Below are positions 49,441 to 58,042 of a stretch of 64,000 nucleotides of DNA, piece after piece. The stretch lies in NCBI RefSeq assembly GCF_050467285.1, contig NZ_JBCMUN010000001.1, positions 682,001 to 746,000 of the forward strand, in the 5' to 3' direction. The number at the start of each line of letters is the position of its first letter. The stretch's first letter is position 1. Position numbers and translations under genes: made by a program. The DNA comes from Paenibacillus_E oryzisoli_A. Its GTDB lineage: Bacteria; Bacillota; Bacilli; Paenibacillales; NBRC-103111. The notes beneath the pieces are model-generated. The model was not told where the DNA came from. It saw only the letters and a program-made list of their open reading frames with translations, and did no database searches.

Positions 49441-52134
49441 GTGACGATCGAAGACGATAAAACGAAAATTACCGTTGACATATATGGGCACCAATACAAA
49501 CTCAAAGCCAGCACCAGCACCAACTACATGAAAAATGTGGCCGCCTTCGTGGACGAGCAGATGTTCACGATCGCCAAAAGCTATCCTCGCCTGGACGCGC
49601 AGCGTATTGCTGTGCTGGCGGCGGTCAATATGGCCGACGAATGTTTTAAAATGAACGAAGTCCTGGACCAACTCAGCAAAATCCAGAAGGAGCAGGAAGC
49701 ACGGAAAGCCGAATATGAGAAGCTCTCCGAGCAGTATCGCGAGCTGCAACAGGAGCAGGAGAAGAAGCAAGCGCTTGTGGACGAGCAGACTGGCAAGCTT
49801 CAGCAAGCGCAGGAAAATGAGCAGGCGTTGCAGCAACGGATGCAGCAGGTTGTGCAGGAGCAGACAAAGCTGAAAACGCAGTTCGATGAAATGGCGAAGC
49901 AACTGCAAAGTGCGAAGCAGCATGGACAGAGCTTGGAGCAGCAGCTGCAGAGCGCGAAGCAGCAAGGGCAAAGCCTGGAGCAGAAGCTGCAGACCGCGAG
50001 CAAGCAAGGGCAGGGCTTTGAGCAGCAGCTGCAGAATGCCAAGCAGCGCAGCCAAAGTTTGGAGCAGCAGTTGCAAAGCGCAAGGCAGCAGGCGCAGAGC
50101 TTGGAGAAGCAGCTGCAGGAAGCTCAGCAGCAGGGGCAGGGTCTTGAGAAGCAGCTGCTGGAAGCGCAGCAGCATAGTCAAGGTCTTGAAGAGCAGCTGC
50201 AGGGCGTCATGCAGCAAGGTCAAGGACTTGACCTGAAGCTGCAAAGCACGAGTCAACAGCTGACGCAGGCTGGTCAGCAGCTCGCCCAAGTCAAGCAGGG
50301 GCAAGATCAGCTTCAGAAACAGCTGGAGCAGGCGAAACAAGCGCTGGAGCAGGAATGCAAGCAGCATCAGCAAGTGAAGCTGACGCTCGAGCAGGAGCGT
50401 AAGCAGCATCAGCAAGTGAAGCTGACGTTGGAGCAAGAGAGCAAGCAGCATCAGCAAGCGAAGCTGACACTGGAGCAAGAGAGCAAGCAGCATCAGCAAG
50501 CGAAGCTGACGCTGGAGCAAGAGCGTAAGCAGCATCAACAAGCGAAGCTGACGCTAGAGCAAGAGCGTAAGCAGCATGCCGAGAGCACGCAGCAGTACGA
50601 GCAGGCGCTCGAACAGCGAGCGCAGGGCCTGCAAAAGCTGAACGAGCAGCATAAGCTGGAGATCAAGGCGCTTGCCGAGAGTCATCTGCTGCAAAGTGAA
50701 GAGCTGCAAACCTTGGCGCAGTTGGAGCGGGAAGAACTGATTCAACTGCATCAGCAGGAAAAAGAAGAATCAGCCGCTCTGCTTCAAGACGAACTGTCCA
50801 AGCTGCGTGCTCAGCATGCTGAGCAGGAGAGGCTGCTTGCGGAGCAGTACGAAGAGAAACTTGCCGCTTTACAGGAAGCGCATCAAGCCGAGTTGGCTGA
50901 ATATACGCATGAGCGTCAAATTGAATTTGAAGATCATCAAGTGAACCATCAAGCGGAGCTTGCCGCTCTGCAAACGCACTATCAGGATGAAATTGCGGCA
51001 CTGACAGAGAGCCATCAAGAAGAAATAGAAACGCTGACGCAAAGCCACCAGGATGAGATTGCCGCTTTGAAGATTAACAGCCAAGAAGAAATTGGTACCC
51101 TGAAACATATGCATCATGAAGAAATTGCTGCACTCCAGACCGCGCATGAGGAGGAATTGGCATCTTTGCGTGAAATGCATCAAGGTCAGTTGGCTGCCTT
51201 AAGCGACACGTACCTGACTGAACGGACAACGCTGCAGAAAAACTATCAAGCGGTTATCGACAAAATCACGAGCGATCATCAGATCTCACTTGAAGCCCTC
51301 CACGCGCGGCATCAGGCCGAGCTGGCGCTGCGTGAAGATGAGCTTTTTGCGGAAGCAGCGGTCGCACTGGAAGTGCACCAGGCCGAGCTTACGGAGGTTC
51401 GGGCGTCCTTGCAGGCGGAACTGGCAGCTGCGCAGGAGGAGCAAGAAGCGGCGCTTGCGGAAGCGCGAGAGGCGTACGAGGCAAAGCTAGCTGCTGAACT
51501 AGCAGCCGCGCAGGAGGAGCAAGAAGCGGCGCTTGCAGAAGCGCGTGAGGCATACGAAGTGAAGCTGGCAGCTGAGCTTGCAGCGGCGCAGGAGGCATAC
51601 GAATTGGCACTTGCCGAAGCGCAAGAAGTATATGAGATGAAGTTGGCTGCTCTTTCCGAACAGCACAATGCTGAACTTGAAGCTGCCGCGGCCCGCCTCG
51701 ATGAGGAAGTGACCGTGTTGAATGAAATGATGCAGGAGGAAACAGCGAGCAATTTCCGTCGTTTTGAAGACGAGAAAGCAAACATTATCCTTCAATACCA
51801 ACAGCAGCAATCGAATATTATTCAGCAATTGGAAGCGCAGAGACGAACGGTCATTGAGCAGTATCAGGCCCAGCTTGACGGGTTAATCGCTCAAATTAAT
51901 GCGGAGCGAAGCGCGCGCGAAGCGCAATTCAAGGAAGAGAAGCAGCAGTTGCTCAACCAAGTTCGCAAAGAGATGGAAACGTTGGTACAGCAGACCGGCG
52001 CTGGCGATGAGCATCAGCAGGAACTATTGGCGATCAAGGAAGATTATCGGAAACTGCAAGAGGAGTATCGGAAGCTTCAATCGGAGTATAATGAATGGAT
52101 TGAGCTTGTAGAAGCCGACAGTCCGATTCGGTAA
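49441..52134 (+). CDS. zapA: ZapA-domain protein with giant repetitive coiled-coil extension
   Basis: 897 residues from a GTG start after GGGAGGAAA. Residues 1 to about 90 form a normal ZapA domain (ITVDIYGHQYKLKAS, DEQMFTIAKSYPRLDAQRIAVLAAVNMADE), the FtsZ-ring-associated protein that is about 85 residues in B. subtilis. The rest is almost uninterrupted coiled coil rich in Gln, Glu, Lys and Ala. It has 14-residue repeats of the SLEQQLQSAKQQGQ type (about 155-280), six 14-residue LEQExKQHQQxKLT units (50344-50595), 11-residue xSHQEEIxTLx repeats (about 515-590) and 26-residue AELAAAQEEQEAALAEAREA repeats (about 660-740). A rod of roughly 115 nm is possible. Position after pheST and before cvpA matches zapA. 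The extension is the odd feature; its function is unknown. Confidence 0.85.
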   Translation: MTIEDDKTKITVDIYGHQYKLKASTSTNYMKNVAAFVDEQMFTIAKSYPRLDAQRIAVLAAVNMADECFKMNEVLDQLSKIQKEQEARKAEYEKLSEQYRELQQEQEKKQALVDEQTGKLQQAQENEQALQQRMQQVVQEQTKLKTQFDEMAKQLQSAKQHGQSLEQQLQSAKQQGQSLEQKLQTASKQGQGFEQQLQNAKQRSQSLEQQLQSARQQAQSLEKQLQEAQQQGQGLEKQLLEAQQHSQGLEEQLQGVMQQGQGLDLKLQSTSQQLTQAGQQLAQVKQGQDQLQKQLEQAKQALEQECKQHQQVKLTLEQERKQHQQVKLTLEQESKQHQQAKLTLEQESKQHQQAKLTLEQERKQHQQAKLTLEQERKQHAESTQQYEQALEQRAQGLQKLNEQHKLEIKALAESHLLQSEELQTLAQLEREELIQLHQQEKEESAALLQDELSKLRAQHAEQERLLAEQYEEKLAALQEAHQAELAEYTHERQIEFEDHQVNHQAELAALQTHYQDEIAALTESHQEEIETLTQSHQDEIAALKINSQEEIGTLKHMHHEEIAALQTAHEEELASLREMHQGQLAALSDTYLTERTTLQKNYQAVIDKITSDHQISLEALHARHQAELALREDELFAEAAVALEVHQAELTEVRASLQAELAAAQEEQEAALAEAREAYEAKLAAELAAAQEEQEAALAEAREAYEVKLAAELAAAQEAYELALAEAQEVYEMKLAALSEQHNAELEAAAARLDEEVTVLNEMMQEETASNFRRFEDEKANIILQYQQQQSNIIQQLEAQRRTVIEQYQAQLDGLIAQINAERSAREAQFKEEKQQLLNQVRKEMETLVQQTGAGDEHQQELLAIKEDYRKLQEEYRKLQSEYNEWIELVEADSPIR
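50344..50595 (+). repeat. 42-bp tandem repeat coding for 14-residue coiled-coil units
   Basis: Six consecutive units begin at 50344, 50386, 50428, 50470, 50512 and 50554, each coding LEQExKQHQQxKLT or a close variant. Fourteen residues are two heptads, so copy-number change would keep the coiled-coil phase. Confidence 0.92.
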
Positions 52135-52140
52135 CCGCTT

Positions 52141-52701
52141 GTGAGCTTGCATACTCTGGATTACGCGCTGCTTGCGATTCTTGTAATCGGACTCCTGCTG
52201 GGCTATTTTCGCGGATTCGTTGCCCAGATCGTGTCCATTGCCGGTTTTGTACTCGCCTACTTGGTGGCGTTCTACTTTTACAAAGATACGGCGCCAATCC
52301 TGCGAAACGCTATCGCAACACCGACCTATCAAAACTACGAGCAATACGAGTTCATCGTCAAAGGATTAAATCTGGACACGTACTTCTTTAACGCATTAGC
52401 CTTTGCTGTTCTCTTCTTCGGTGTGAAGATCGCTTTGGTCGTCATCGGCCGGGCGCTCAATATGCTGGCAAAGACGCCCGGCATTAACATGCTGAACCGC
52501 TGGAGCGGTGCGCTGCTCGGCCTCGCTGAGGCGCTGCTGATCGTCACCATCGCCGTTAACGTCATGACGATCCTCCCCTCGGACGGCGTGCAGCAATTGA
52601 TGGCGGAGTCATCCATCGCGCCTTATTTTATTAACGAACTGCCGCAGGTGGCCGGCAAGCTCCACGATCTATGGAAGCAAACCGGCCTAACCTCTCAATG
52701 A
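52141..52701 (+). CDS. CvpA family membrane protein
   Basis: 186 residues with four predicted membrane helices. The family opening LDYALLAILVIGLLLGYFRGFVAQIVSIAGFVLAYLVAF is clear, and an outward loop lies between helices 2 and 3 (about 50-85). It begins with GTG six bases after the zapA stop and lacks a good ribosome site, so its translation probably depends on coupling. CvpA proteins are needed for colicin V production in E. coli and are linked to envelope homeostasis; the B. subtilis homologue YshB sits in the same place after zapA. Confidence 0.9.
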   Translation: MSLHTLDYALLAILVIGLLLGYFRGFVAQIVSIAGFVLAYLVAFYFYKDTAPILRNAIATPTYQNYEQYEFIVKGLNLDTYFFNALAFAVLFFGVKIALVVIGRALNMLAKTPGINMLNRWSGALLGLAEALLIVTIAVNVMTILPSDGVQQLMAESSIAPYFINELPQVAGKLHDLWKQTGLTSQ

Positions 52702-52766
52702 CGCTTGATCCACCGCAGCGTGTGGAGAGGGCGTCTTTTTCGTGCGCTCGATGGCACCGGGGAAAT

Positions 52767-52953
52767 ATAAGACCACAGCGAGTGCTTATTTATGTATGAT
52801 TCATCATTTTGAGGCGAATAAGCACCTCCCGAGTGCTTATTTCATCTAAAATGGCTCGCGACAAGGTCATATCGCCACAATAAGCACTTCCTGTGGTCTT
52901 ATTCGGCCACAAAGCCGCGAATTCCTCAAAATAAGCACTCCGCGAGTGCTTAT
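52767..52953. repeat. Four AATAAGCAC-type palindromes
   Basis: ATAAGACCACAGCGAGTGCTTAT (about 52767-52790, imperfect), AATAAGCAC-CTCCCGA-GTGCTTATT (52817-52841, perfect), AATAAGCACTTCCTGTGGTCTTATT (52879-52903, imperfect), and AATAAGCAC-TCCGCGA-GTGCTTAT (52930-52953). They fill the gap between cvpA and the DUF559 gene and match the array at 30940-31234. Confidence 0.88.
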
Positions 52954-52969
52954 GAATCCACCGGCCGCG

Positions 52970-53641
52970 CTAGACCGCTCCGTCTCGCCCTACGTACTTC
53001 CCCGTCAACTTGTATGACCGTATACGCCGGCTACCAGAAGCAGGCTGCAGCAGCCCCAATTGAACCAGCGAGCGTAGAAGCTTGCCGGCATAGTTCCGGC
53101 TGACCTGAAGCCGCTTGATGACTTCTGCTGGCTGCAGCGGTCCGCTCGATTGGCTGGCAATCCGAAGAATCTCCTTCTGCTCCAGAGACAGCGTCATCAT
53201 CGCCTGACCCTCCCCAAACCAACTGCCCAGCATCTGCAGGATCAACTGCTGACACCGCCGCGGCTTCTCCCGAATGTCGTCATAGGCAAAACGCAGCACT
53301 TTCCACCCATCCAGAACAAGATGGTTTTGCCGTGTCAATTGGTCTGCGAACTGCCAACGATTCAGTTCCCTATGGTGGGCTCCATATCCGTCAATTTCAA
53401 TACAGACGCGATAATTTCCGCGAACATAAGCAAAATCCAAATAGCGGACGCCGTCTTTAAAATCCGAAATTTCATACTCGGCATGCAGATCATCGAATCG
53501 GCCAACAGCGGGCCACCAAACTTCCTCGAGGAAAAGCTTCTCCGCATGTCGATGTCCTTCCAACAGCCGTCGCAGTGCCTCTCCCGACCGCGACCTGGCC
53601 TGCACTTCCATAAACGTTTCATACGTAACATCAAACTTCAA
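52970..53641 (-). CDS. DUF559 endonuclease-like protein with C-terminal winged helix
   Basis: 223 residues. Residues about 25-140 form a DUF559 domain, a Vsr-like PD-(D/E)XK nuclease fold: YLDFAYVRGNYRVCIEIDGYGAHH with acidic residues, then QLTRQNHLVLDGWKVLRFAYDDI. Residues about 150-223 form a helix-turn-helix (LQPAEVIKRLQVSRNYAGKLLRSLVQLGLL). So a probable DNA-cleaving domain is joined to a DNA-binding one. The substrate is unknown. It is one of three minus-strand genes inserted between cvpA and mutS2, and its 3' end abuts the palindrome cluster. Confidence 0.85.
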   Translation of the reverse strand: MKFDVTYETFMEVQARSRSGEALRRLLEGHRHAEKLFLEEVWWPAVGRFDDLHAEYEISDFKDGVRYLDFAYVRGNYRVCIEIDGYGAHHRELNRWQFADQLTRQNHLVLDGWKVLRFAYDDIREKPRRCQQLILQMLGSWFGEGQAMMTLSLEQKEILRIASQSSGPLQPAEVIKRLQVSRNYAGKLLRSLVQLGLLQPASGSRRIRSYKLTGKYVGRDGAV

Positions 53642-53673
53642 TTAATCACCCCTCCATCTCAAATTAATAAAAA

Positions 53674-53705
53674 AGACCGCCCATCTCCAAAGGAGAGAGC
53701 GGTCT
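53674..53705 (-). terminator. Terminator of the cupredoxin lipoprotein gene
   Basis: AGACCGC...TCTCC-AAA-GGAGA...GCGGTCT with a T-rich tract on the minus strand side. Confidence 0.75.
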
Positions 53706-53729
53706 GTGTGCTTCACGACCCTATACAAC

Positions 53730-54107
53730 TTATTCAACAACTAGAACAGTTTTCATATCTGCATGCCCTACACCGCACATGATTGAGCATGTGATCGGGA
53801 ACGAGCCTGTTTTATCTGGCGTGAATGTTGCAGTTTTGTTGCCATTATCGAGGTTGATTTTAAAATCCTTAATCGACGCACCGTGAACACCCTGCGTATT
53901 ATCGAGTGTAATCGTCACTGGCTCGCCTTTTTTGACATGATACTCAGTTTGATCGTACTTAAAATTCGTCGCTTTCAGCACAACCTGCTGACCGGACGCT
54001 TGCGCCCCCGCCGCTGGAGTTGCCGCAGACTTGTCCTCTTTATTTCCACATGCTGCAAGGGCGATAGCGAGCGCAATGCCCATGAGTAGAACCAATGCTT
54101 TTTTCAT
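53730..54107 (-). CDS. Cupredoxin lipoprotein with a CuA-type copper site
   Basis: 125 residues from the ATG preceded by GGAGGGG. The signal peptide ends in the lipobox ALAAC (Cys20), so the protein is anchored on the outer face. The cupredoxin fold carries the ligand set GVHGASIKDF (His) and CSIMCGVGHADM, which is C-x3-C-x3-H-x2-M, the binuclear CuA pattern of cytochrome oxidase subunit II. There is no oxidase-type membrane hairpin. It may shuttle electrons or deliver copper to an oxidase. The dedicated function is inference, as no oxidase gene is near. Confidence 0.85.
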   Translation of the reverse strand: MKKALVLLMGIALAIALAACGNKEDKSAATPAAGAQASGQQVVLKATNFKYDQTEYHVKKGEPVTITLDNTQGVHGASIKDFKINLDNGNKTATFTPDKTGSFPITCSIMCGVGHADMKTVLVVE

Positions 54108-54272
54108 AAGGGAACCCCTCCACAATTTGGATTTCCCCTTTATTCTACACGACCTGCTTTCAAAAAGCAGTGACAAACTCGTGAAACAAACGTGTCAAAA
54201 GAGAAAAGATCGACCCGGCGATGTATACTCGCAGCAGGCCGACCTTTTTATACGGCAAAGCAGGTTTCCGTA

Positions 54273-54641
54273 TTAACGACGATCTTCTCTTCCTGTCAGC
54301 CCTTGTTCGAAAGGGGTTTTGACCGGAATGAACAAGTCGATGATACCAATGACTAATGCAGCTAGTATGGCACCGATTATGCTCGTCGATACATTTGTGA
54401 CGACAAATTGTGCGGCCCAGATCACTAGCGCGCTAACCAAGAATCCGACGATGCCTCTGCCAAACGGGGTGATTTGCTTACCGAAGATGCCCTCGATAAT
54501 CCAGGCCGCAATGGCAATCACCAGTGCGAGGAAGAAGGCGCTCCAGAACCCGCCGACGCTAAACCCAGGAACCAACCAACTGACAAACATAAGAACTAAA
54601 GCTGAAACGATAAATCTGACCAGATGTCCAAGAAGATGCAT
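54273..54641 (-). CDS. Phage-holin-family (YvlD-like) four-helix membrane protein
   Basis: 122 residues with four membrane helices (FIVSALVLMFVSWLVPGF, FFLALVIAIAAWIIEGIFG, GIVGFLVSALVIWAAQFVV, IIGAILAALVIGIIDLFIP). The VPGF and GxxxIDLFIP landmarks mark the superfamily IV 'holin' group, to which B. subtilis YvlD belongs. The holin name is historical; there are no phage genes near, and chromosomal members are tied to envelope homeostasis. AGGAGGTTC precedes the ATG. Confidence 0.88.
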   Translation of the reverse strand: MHLLGHLVRFIVSALVLMFVSWLVPGFSVGGFWSAFFLALVIAIAAWIIEGIFGKQITPFGRGIVGFLVSALVIWAAQFVVTNVSTSIIGAILAALVIGIIDLFIPVKTPFEQGLTGREDRR

Positions 54642-54811
54642 GTGTGAACCTCCTTTTCATAATGGCACTTGATGTAGATTCACAGCTTAGTCTACCCAAC
54701 TGGCCACCGTTTATCGCGGGAGATTCTTCCATATAATCAATGTCTCCATAGCTAAGCGGCTCCAATTTGGTTTATACTATGGGGTGAAGCGAAGAAAAGA
54801 GGTTGGACAAC

Positions 54812-57175
54812 GTGAATAAAAAAATTATCAAAACGCTGGAATACGAAAAGATTTTACATAAATTAGCCTATCACGCCGCGACATCCCTGGGAAAAGAAGC
54901 GGTGGAATCCCTCGAGCCGAGCGGCGACTTCGAACTGGTCAAGCTGCGCCTGCAAGCGACGGACGAAGCGGTCAACGTGGAGCGGCTGAAGGGCAATGCG
55001 CCGTTCGGCGGCATTCGCGACATCCGGGCCCCGCTGCACCGGGCGAGAATTGGCGGCATGCTTAATCCGACGGAACTGCTCGACATTTCGACGACGATGT
55101 TCGGTGCGCGGAGGCTGAAACGGTTCATCCTTGCCGTTCATGAAGAGTATCCACTGCCGATGCTAAAAGAGAAGGTCGAACTGCTCACCGAGAACAAACC
55201 GCTCGAGGATAAAATCAACGCCTGCATCGACGAGAACGCCGTCGTTGTTGACAGCGCGAGCCCGGAGCTCGGCCGCATCCGCAGTGAGTTGCGTACCGGT
55301 GAGAGCCGTGTGCGCGAGCGTCTGGAGCAGATGATCCGCAACTCCTCCGTGCAGAAAATGCTGCAAGACGTCCTCATCACGATCAGGAACGACCGGTTCG
55401 TCATTCCGGTCAAAGCGGAGTACCGCTCCAGCTTTGGCGGTATGATTCACGACCAGTCCGCATCCGGTGCGACGCTGTATATCGAGCCTGACGCGATCGT
55501 CCAGCTCAACAACAAAATCCGCGAGCTGAAATTCAAGGAAGAAGCCGAGATCGAGAAGGTGCTGCGCGCACTCACGGCGCTGGTCGCCGAGCAAGTCGAT
55601 ATCCTCGTCTACGACGTCGATCAGTTGGCGGAGCTAGATTTCATTTTCGCCAAGGCAGGACTTGCCCGCGAGCTGAAAGCGTCGCTGCCGCGGCTCAACG
55701 ACCGCGGCTTTATCAAAATCAAACGCGGCCGCCACCCGCTCATTCCGGCCGACGTCGTCGTGCCGCTCGATCTCGAAATCGGCAACGACTACTCGACGAT
55801 TATCGTCACAGGACCGAATACCGGTGGTAAAACGGTATCGCTCAAAACCGTCGGCCTGCTCAGCCTGATGGCGATGTCCGGGTTGTTCGTCCCTGCCGAA
55901 GAGGGCACGCAGCTGTGTGTCTTCGATGCCATCTACGCCGACATTGGCGACGAGCAGAGCATTGAGCAGAGCTTGAGTACATTTTCCAGCCATATGACGA
56001 ATATTATCTCCATATTAAGAGACATGACGCCGAAAAGCCTCGTCCTGCTCGACGAGCTTGGCGCGGGTACCGATCCGGCGGAAGGTTCGGCACTAGCCAT
56101 TTCCATCCTGGACTACATTCATCAATTCGGCTGCCGCATGATTGCGACGACGCACTACTCCGAGCTGAAGGCTTACGCGTACCAAAAGCAGGGCACGATC
56201 AACGCCTCGATGGAGTTCGACATCCAGACGCTGAGCCCAACGTACCGCCTCCTGGTCGGCGTTCCGGGCCGAAGCAACGCCTTTGCCATCGCCGAGCGGC
56301 TCGGTTTGTCGAAGCGGATCATCGACCATGCGCGCACGCAGGTCGGCGAAGAAGACCAGCGCGTCGAGTCGATGATCGCCTCGCTCGAAGAGAATCGGCT
56401 CCTCGCGGAGGCCGATCGCCGCAAAGCCGAACAGCTGCGCACAGAGGCCGAAGCGATGCGGAAATCGCTCGAGGCGCAGCAGCTGAAGTTCGACGAGCAG
56501 CGCGACAAGCTGCTCGAAAAAGCGGAACGCGACGCGCGTGACGCCGTCGCGAAGGCGCGCCGCGAGGCCGACGAGGTCATCGCGGACCTGCGCCGCATGG
56601 CGCTCGAGGAGCGGGGGGCCGTCAAGGACCACCGCCTCGTGGATGTGAAGCGTCGCCTCGATCAGGCGACGCCGGAGCTGCGCGCGAAGCAGGTGCGCAC
56701 CGCGAAGAAGAAGCAGGAGACGATCGAGGCCGGCGACGAGGTCCGGGTGGTGAACCTCGGACAGAAGGGGCACGTCGTCGAGATTGTGAGCGCGACTGAA
56801 GCGAGCGTGCAGCTGGGCATTATGAAGATGAAGGTGCCGATCGCGAACCTGGAGAAGCTCGGCAGCGCACCCAAGGCCGCCTCACAGCAGCCGAAAGCAT
56901 CATCCTCTGTCAAGCGGACGCGCGACGACAACGCCAAGATGGAGCTCGATATGCGCGGCATGAACATGGAGGAGGCGATGATCGAGGCAGACCGCTTCCT
57001 CGACGAATCGTTCCTTGCCAACTTCGGGCAAGTATACCTTATTCACGGCAAGGGCACGGGCGTGCTGCGCACGGGCATGCAGGAGTATTTGCGCCGCCAC
57101 AAACACGTCAAAAGCTACCGCATGGGTAACTACAACGAAGGCGGAGCAGGCGTTACTGTAGTCGAGCTGAAATAA
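54812..57175 (+). CDS. mutS2: Endonuclease MutS2
   Basis: 787 residues from the GTG giving MNKKIIKTLEYEKIL, like other MutS2 N-termini; the TTG at 54803 is too near the AGAGG ribosome site. The MutS core and clamp (about 1-310) lead to the ABC-type ATPase (Walker A GPNTGGKT, Walker B LVLLDELGAGTDP, ATTHYSELK). A long charged coiled coil (about 515-620) follows, then a KOW-like segment (GDEVRVVNLGQKGHVVEI) and a C-terminal Smr nuclease domain with LDMRGM and HGKGTGVLR. It acts in suppression of recombination or rescue of collided ribosomes, according to species. Confidence 0.97.
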   Translation: MNKKIIKTLEYEKILHKLAYHAATSLGKEAVESLEPSGDFELVKLRLQATDEAVNVERLKGNAPFGGIRDIRAPLHRARIGGMLNPTELLDISTTMFGARRLKRFILAVHEEYPLPMLKEKVELLTENKPLEDKINACIDENAVVVDSASPELGRIRSELRTGESRVRERLEQMIRNSSVQKMLQDVLITIRNDRFVIPVKAEYRSSFGGMIHDQSASGATLYIEPDAIVQLNNKIRELKFKEEAEIEKVLRALTALVAEQVDILVYDVDQLAELDFIFAKAGLARELKASLPRLNDRGFIKIKRGRHPLIPADVVVPLDLEIGNDYSTIIVTGPNTGGKTVSLKTVGLLSLMAMSGLFVPAEEGTQLCVFDAIYADIGDEQSIEQSLSTFSSHMTNIISILRDMTPKSLVLLDELGAGTDPAEGSALAISILDYIHQFGCRMIATTHYSELKAYAYQKQGTINASMEFDIQTLSPTYRLLVGVPGRSNAFAIAERLGLSKRIIDHARTQVGEEDQRVESMIASLEENRLLAEADRRKAEQLRTEAEAMRKSLEAQQLKFDEQRDKLLEKAERDARDAVAKARREADEVIADLRRMALEERGAVKDHRLVDVKRRLDQATPELRAKQVRTAKKKQETIEAGDEVRVVNLGQKGHVVEIVSATEASVQLGIMKMKVPIANLEKLGSAPKAASQQPKASSSVKRTRDDNAKMELDMRGMNMEEAMIEADRFLDESFLANFGQVYLIHGKGTGVLRTGMQEYLRRHKHVKSYRMGNYNEGGAGVTVVELK

Positions 57176-57270
57176 ACGACAAAATCTTTTTTCTTTTTTG
57201 AAACCCCGAACGCGAAGTTACGTATGAAAGAGATATAAAAACAGTAATTAATTTTAGGAGGAATACACAA

Positions 57271-57951
57271 ATGGGTATCTTCAAAAGACTTCGCGATATG
57301 ACAATGGCTTCGATCAATGACTTGCTGGATAAAGCGGAAGATCCGGTTAAAATGCTGAACCAATTTCTTCGCGACATGGAAGAAGACATTATGGAAGCTG
57401 AAGCTGCGGTAGCGAAGCAGATCGCGATCGAGAAGAAATTCAAGCTTCAAGTCGAAGAGTCCGAAGAGATGGTGACGAAGCGTACGGAGCAAGCAATGAA
57501 AGCTCTGGAAGCAGGCAACGAAGATTTGGCCCGCCGCGCACTCGAAGACAAGAAAGAGCACCAATCCCGTTATGACGAGCTTAAGCAGCAATATGATTTG
57601 GCCAAAACGAATGCTGACCAGCTTCGCGCTCAATTGAGCGAAATGAAAGACGAATTTACAAAAATGAAAAACAAGAAAGATTTGCTGATTGCCCGCGCAG
57701 AAACAGCGAAAGCGCAAAAGCAAATCAACCAAGCGATGTCCGGCTTCGGTACGGATAACGCGGCGAAAGGCTTCGACCGCATGAGCGAAAAAGTGCTGCA
57801 AATGGAAGCTGAAGCACAAGCGAGCGGTGAGATCCGCGCGAAGAACCGCAGCCTTGACGACGAGCTGGACGGTCTGGGCGCAGGCAAAGGCGCGATTGAC
57901 GATGAGCTTGCCGCAATGAAAGCGAAATTGGCTGAAAAGAAACAATCTTAA
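57271..57951 (+). CDS. pspA: PspA/IM30 family protein
   Basis: 226 residues, the usual length. It opens MGIFKRLRDMTMASINDLLDKAEDP, an amphipathic helix for membrane contact, followed by long coiled-coil helices (about 25-215). Family members form large oligomers on the inner face of the membrane and repair or stabilise it under stress. TAGGAGGA precedes the ATG. It heads a group with DUF350, a 27-residue membrane peptide and a zinc-ribbon protein, which resembles the Bacillus pspA-ydjGHI idea in content though not in detail. Confidence 0.96.
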   Translation: MGIFKRLRDMTMASINDLLDKAEDPVKMLNQFLRDMEEDIMEAEAAVAKQIAIEKKFKLQVEESEEMVTKRTEQAMKALEAGNEDLARRALEDKKEHQSRYDELKQQYDLAKTNADQLRAQLSEMKDEFTKMKNKKDLLIARAETAKAQKQINQAMSGFGTDNAAKGFDRMSEKVLQMEAEAQASGEIRAKNRSLDDELDGLGAGKGAIDDELAAMKAKLAEKKQS

Positions 57952-58042
57952 TGTTATACTAGAACGACCTGCGAGAGACTGAGGCAACTCAGTCTCTACT
58001 ATCATGTATGGGGATTTTTATACAGGAAGGCAGGAGACGATA

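Noticed and set aside
49423..50541. 372-codon Leu-rich minus-strand frame that looks like a membrane protein
   Set aside because: It is the complement of CAG/GAG-rich coiled-coil codons in the zapA gene. The repeated Leu pattern follows the coding repeats exactly.
54273..54641. Holin as a sign of a prophage
   Set aside because: The protein is of the chromosomal YvlD type, and no other phage genes, integrase or attachment sites are near.
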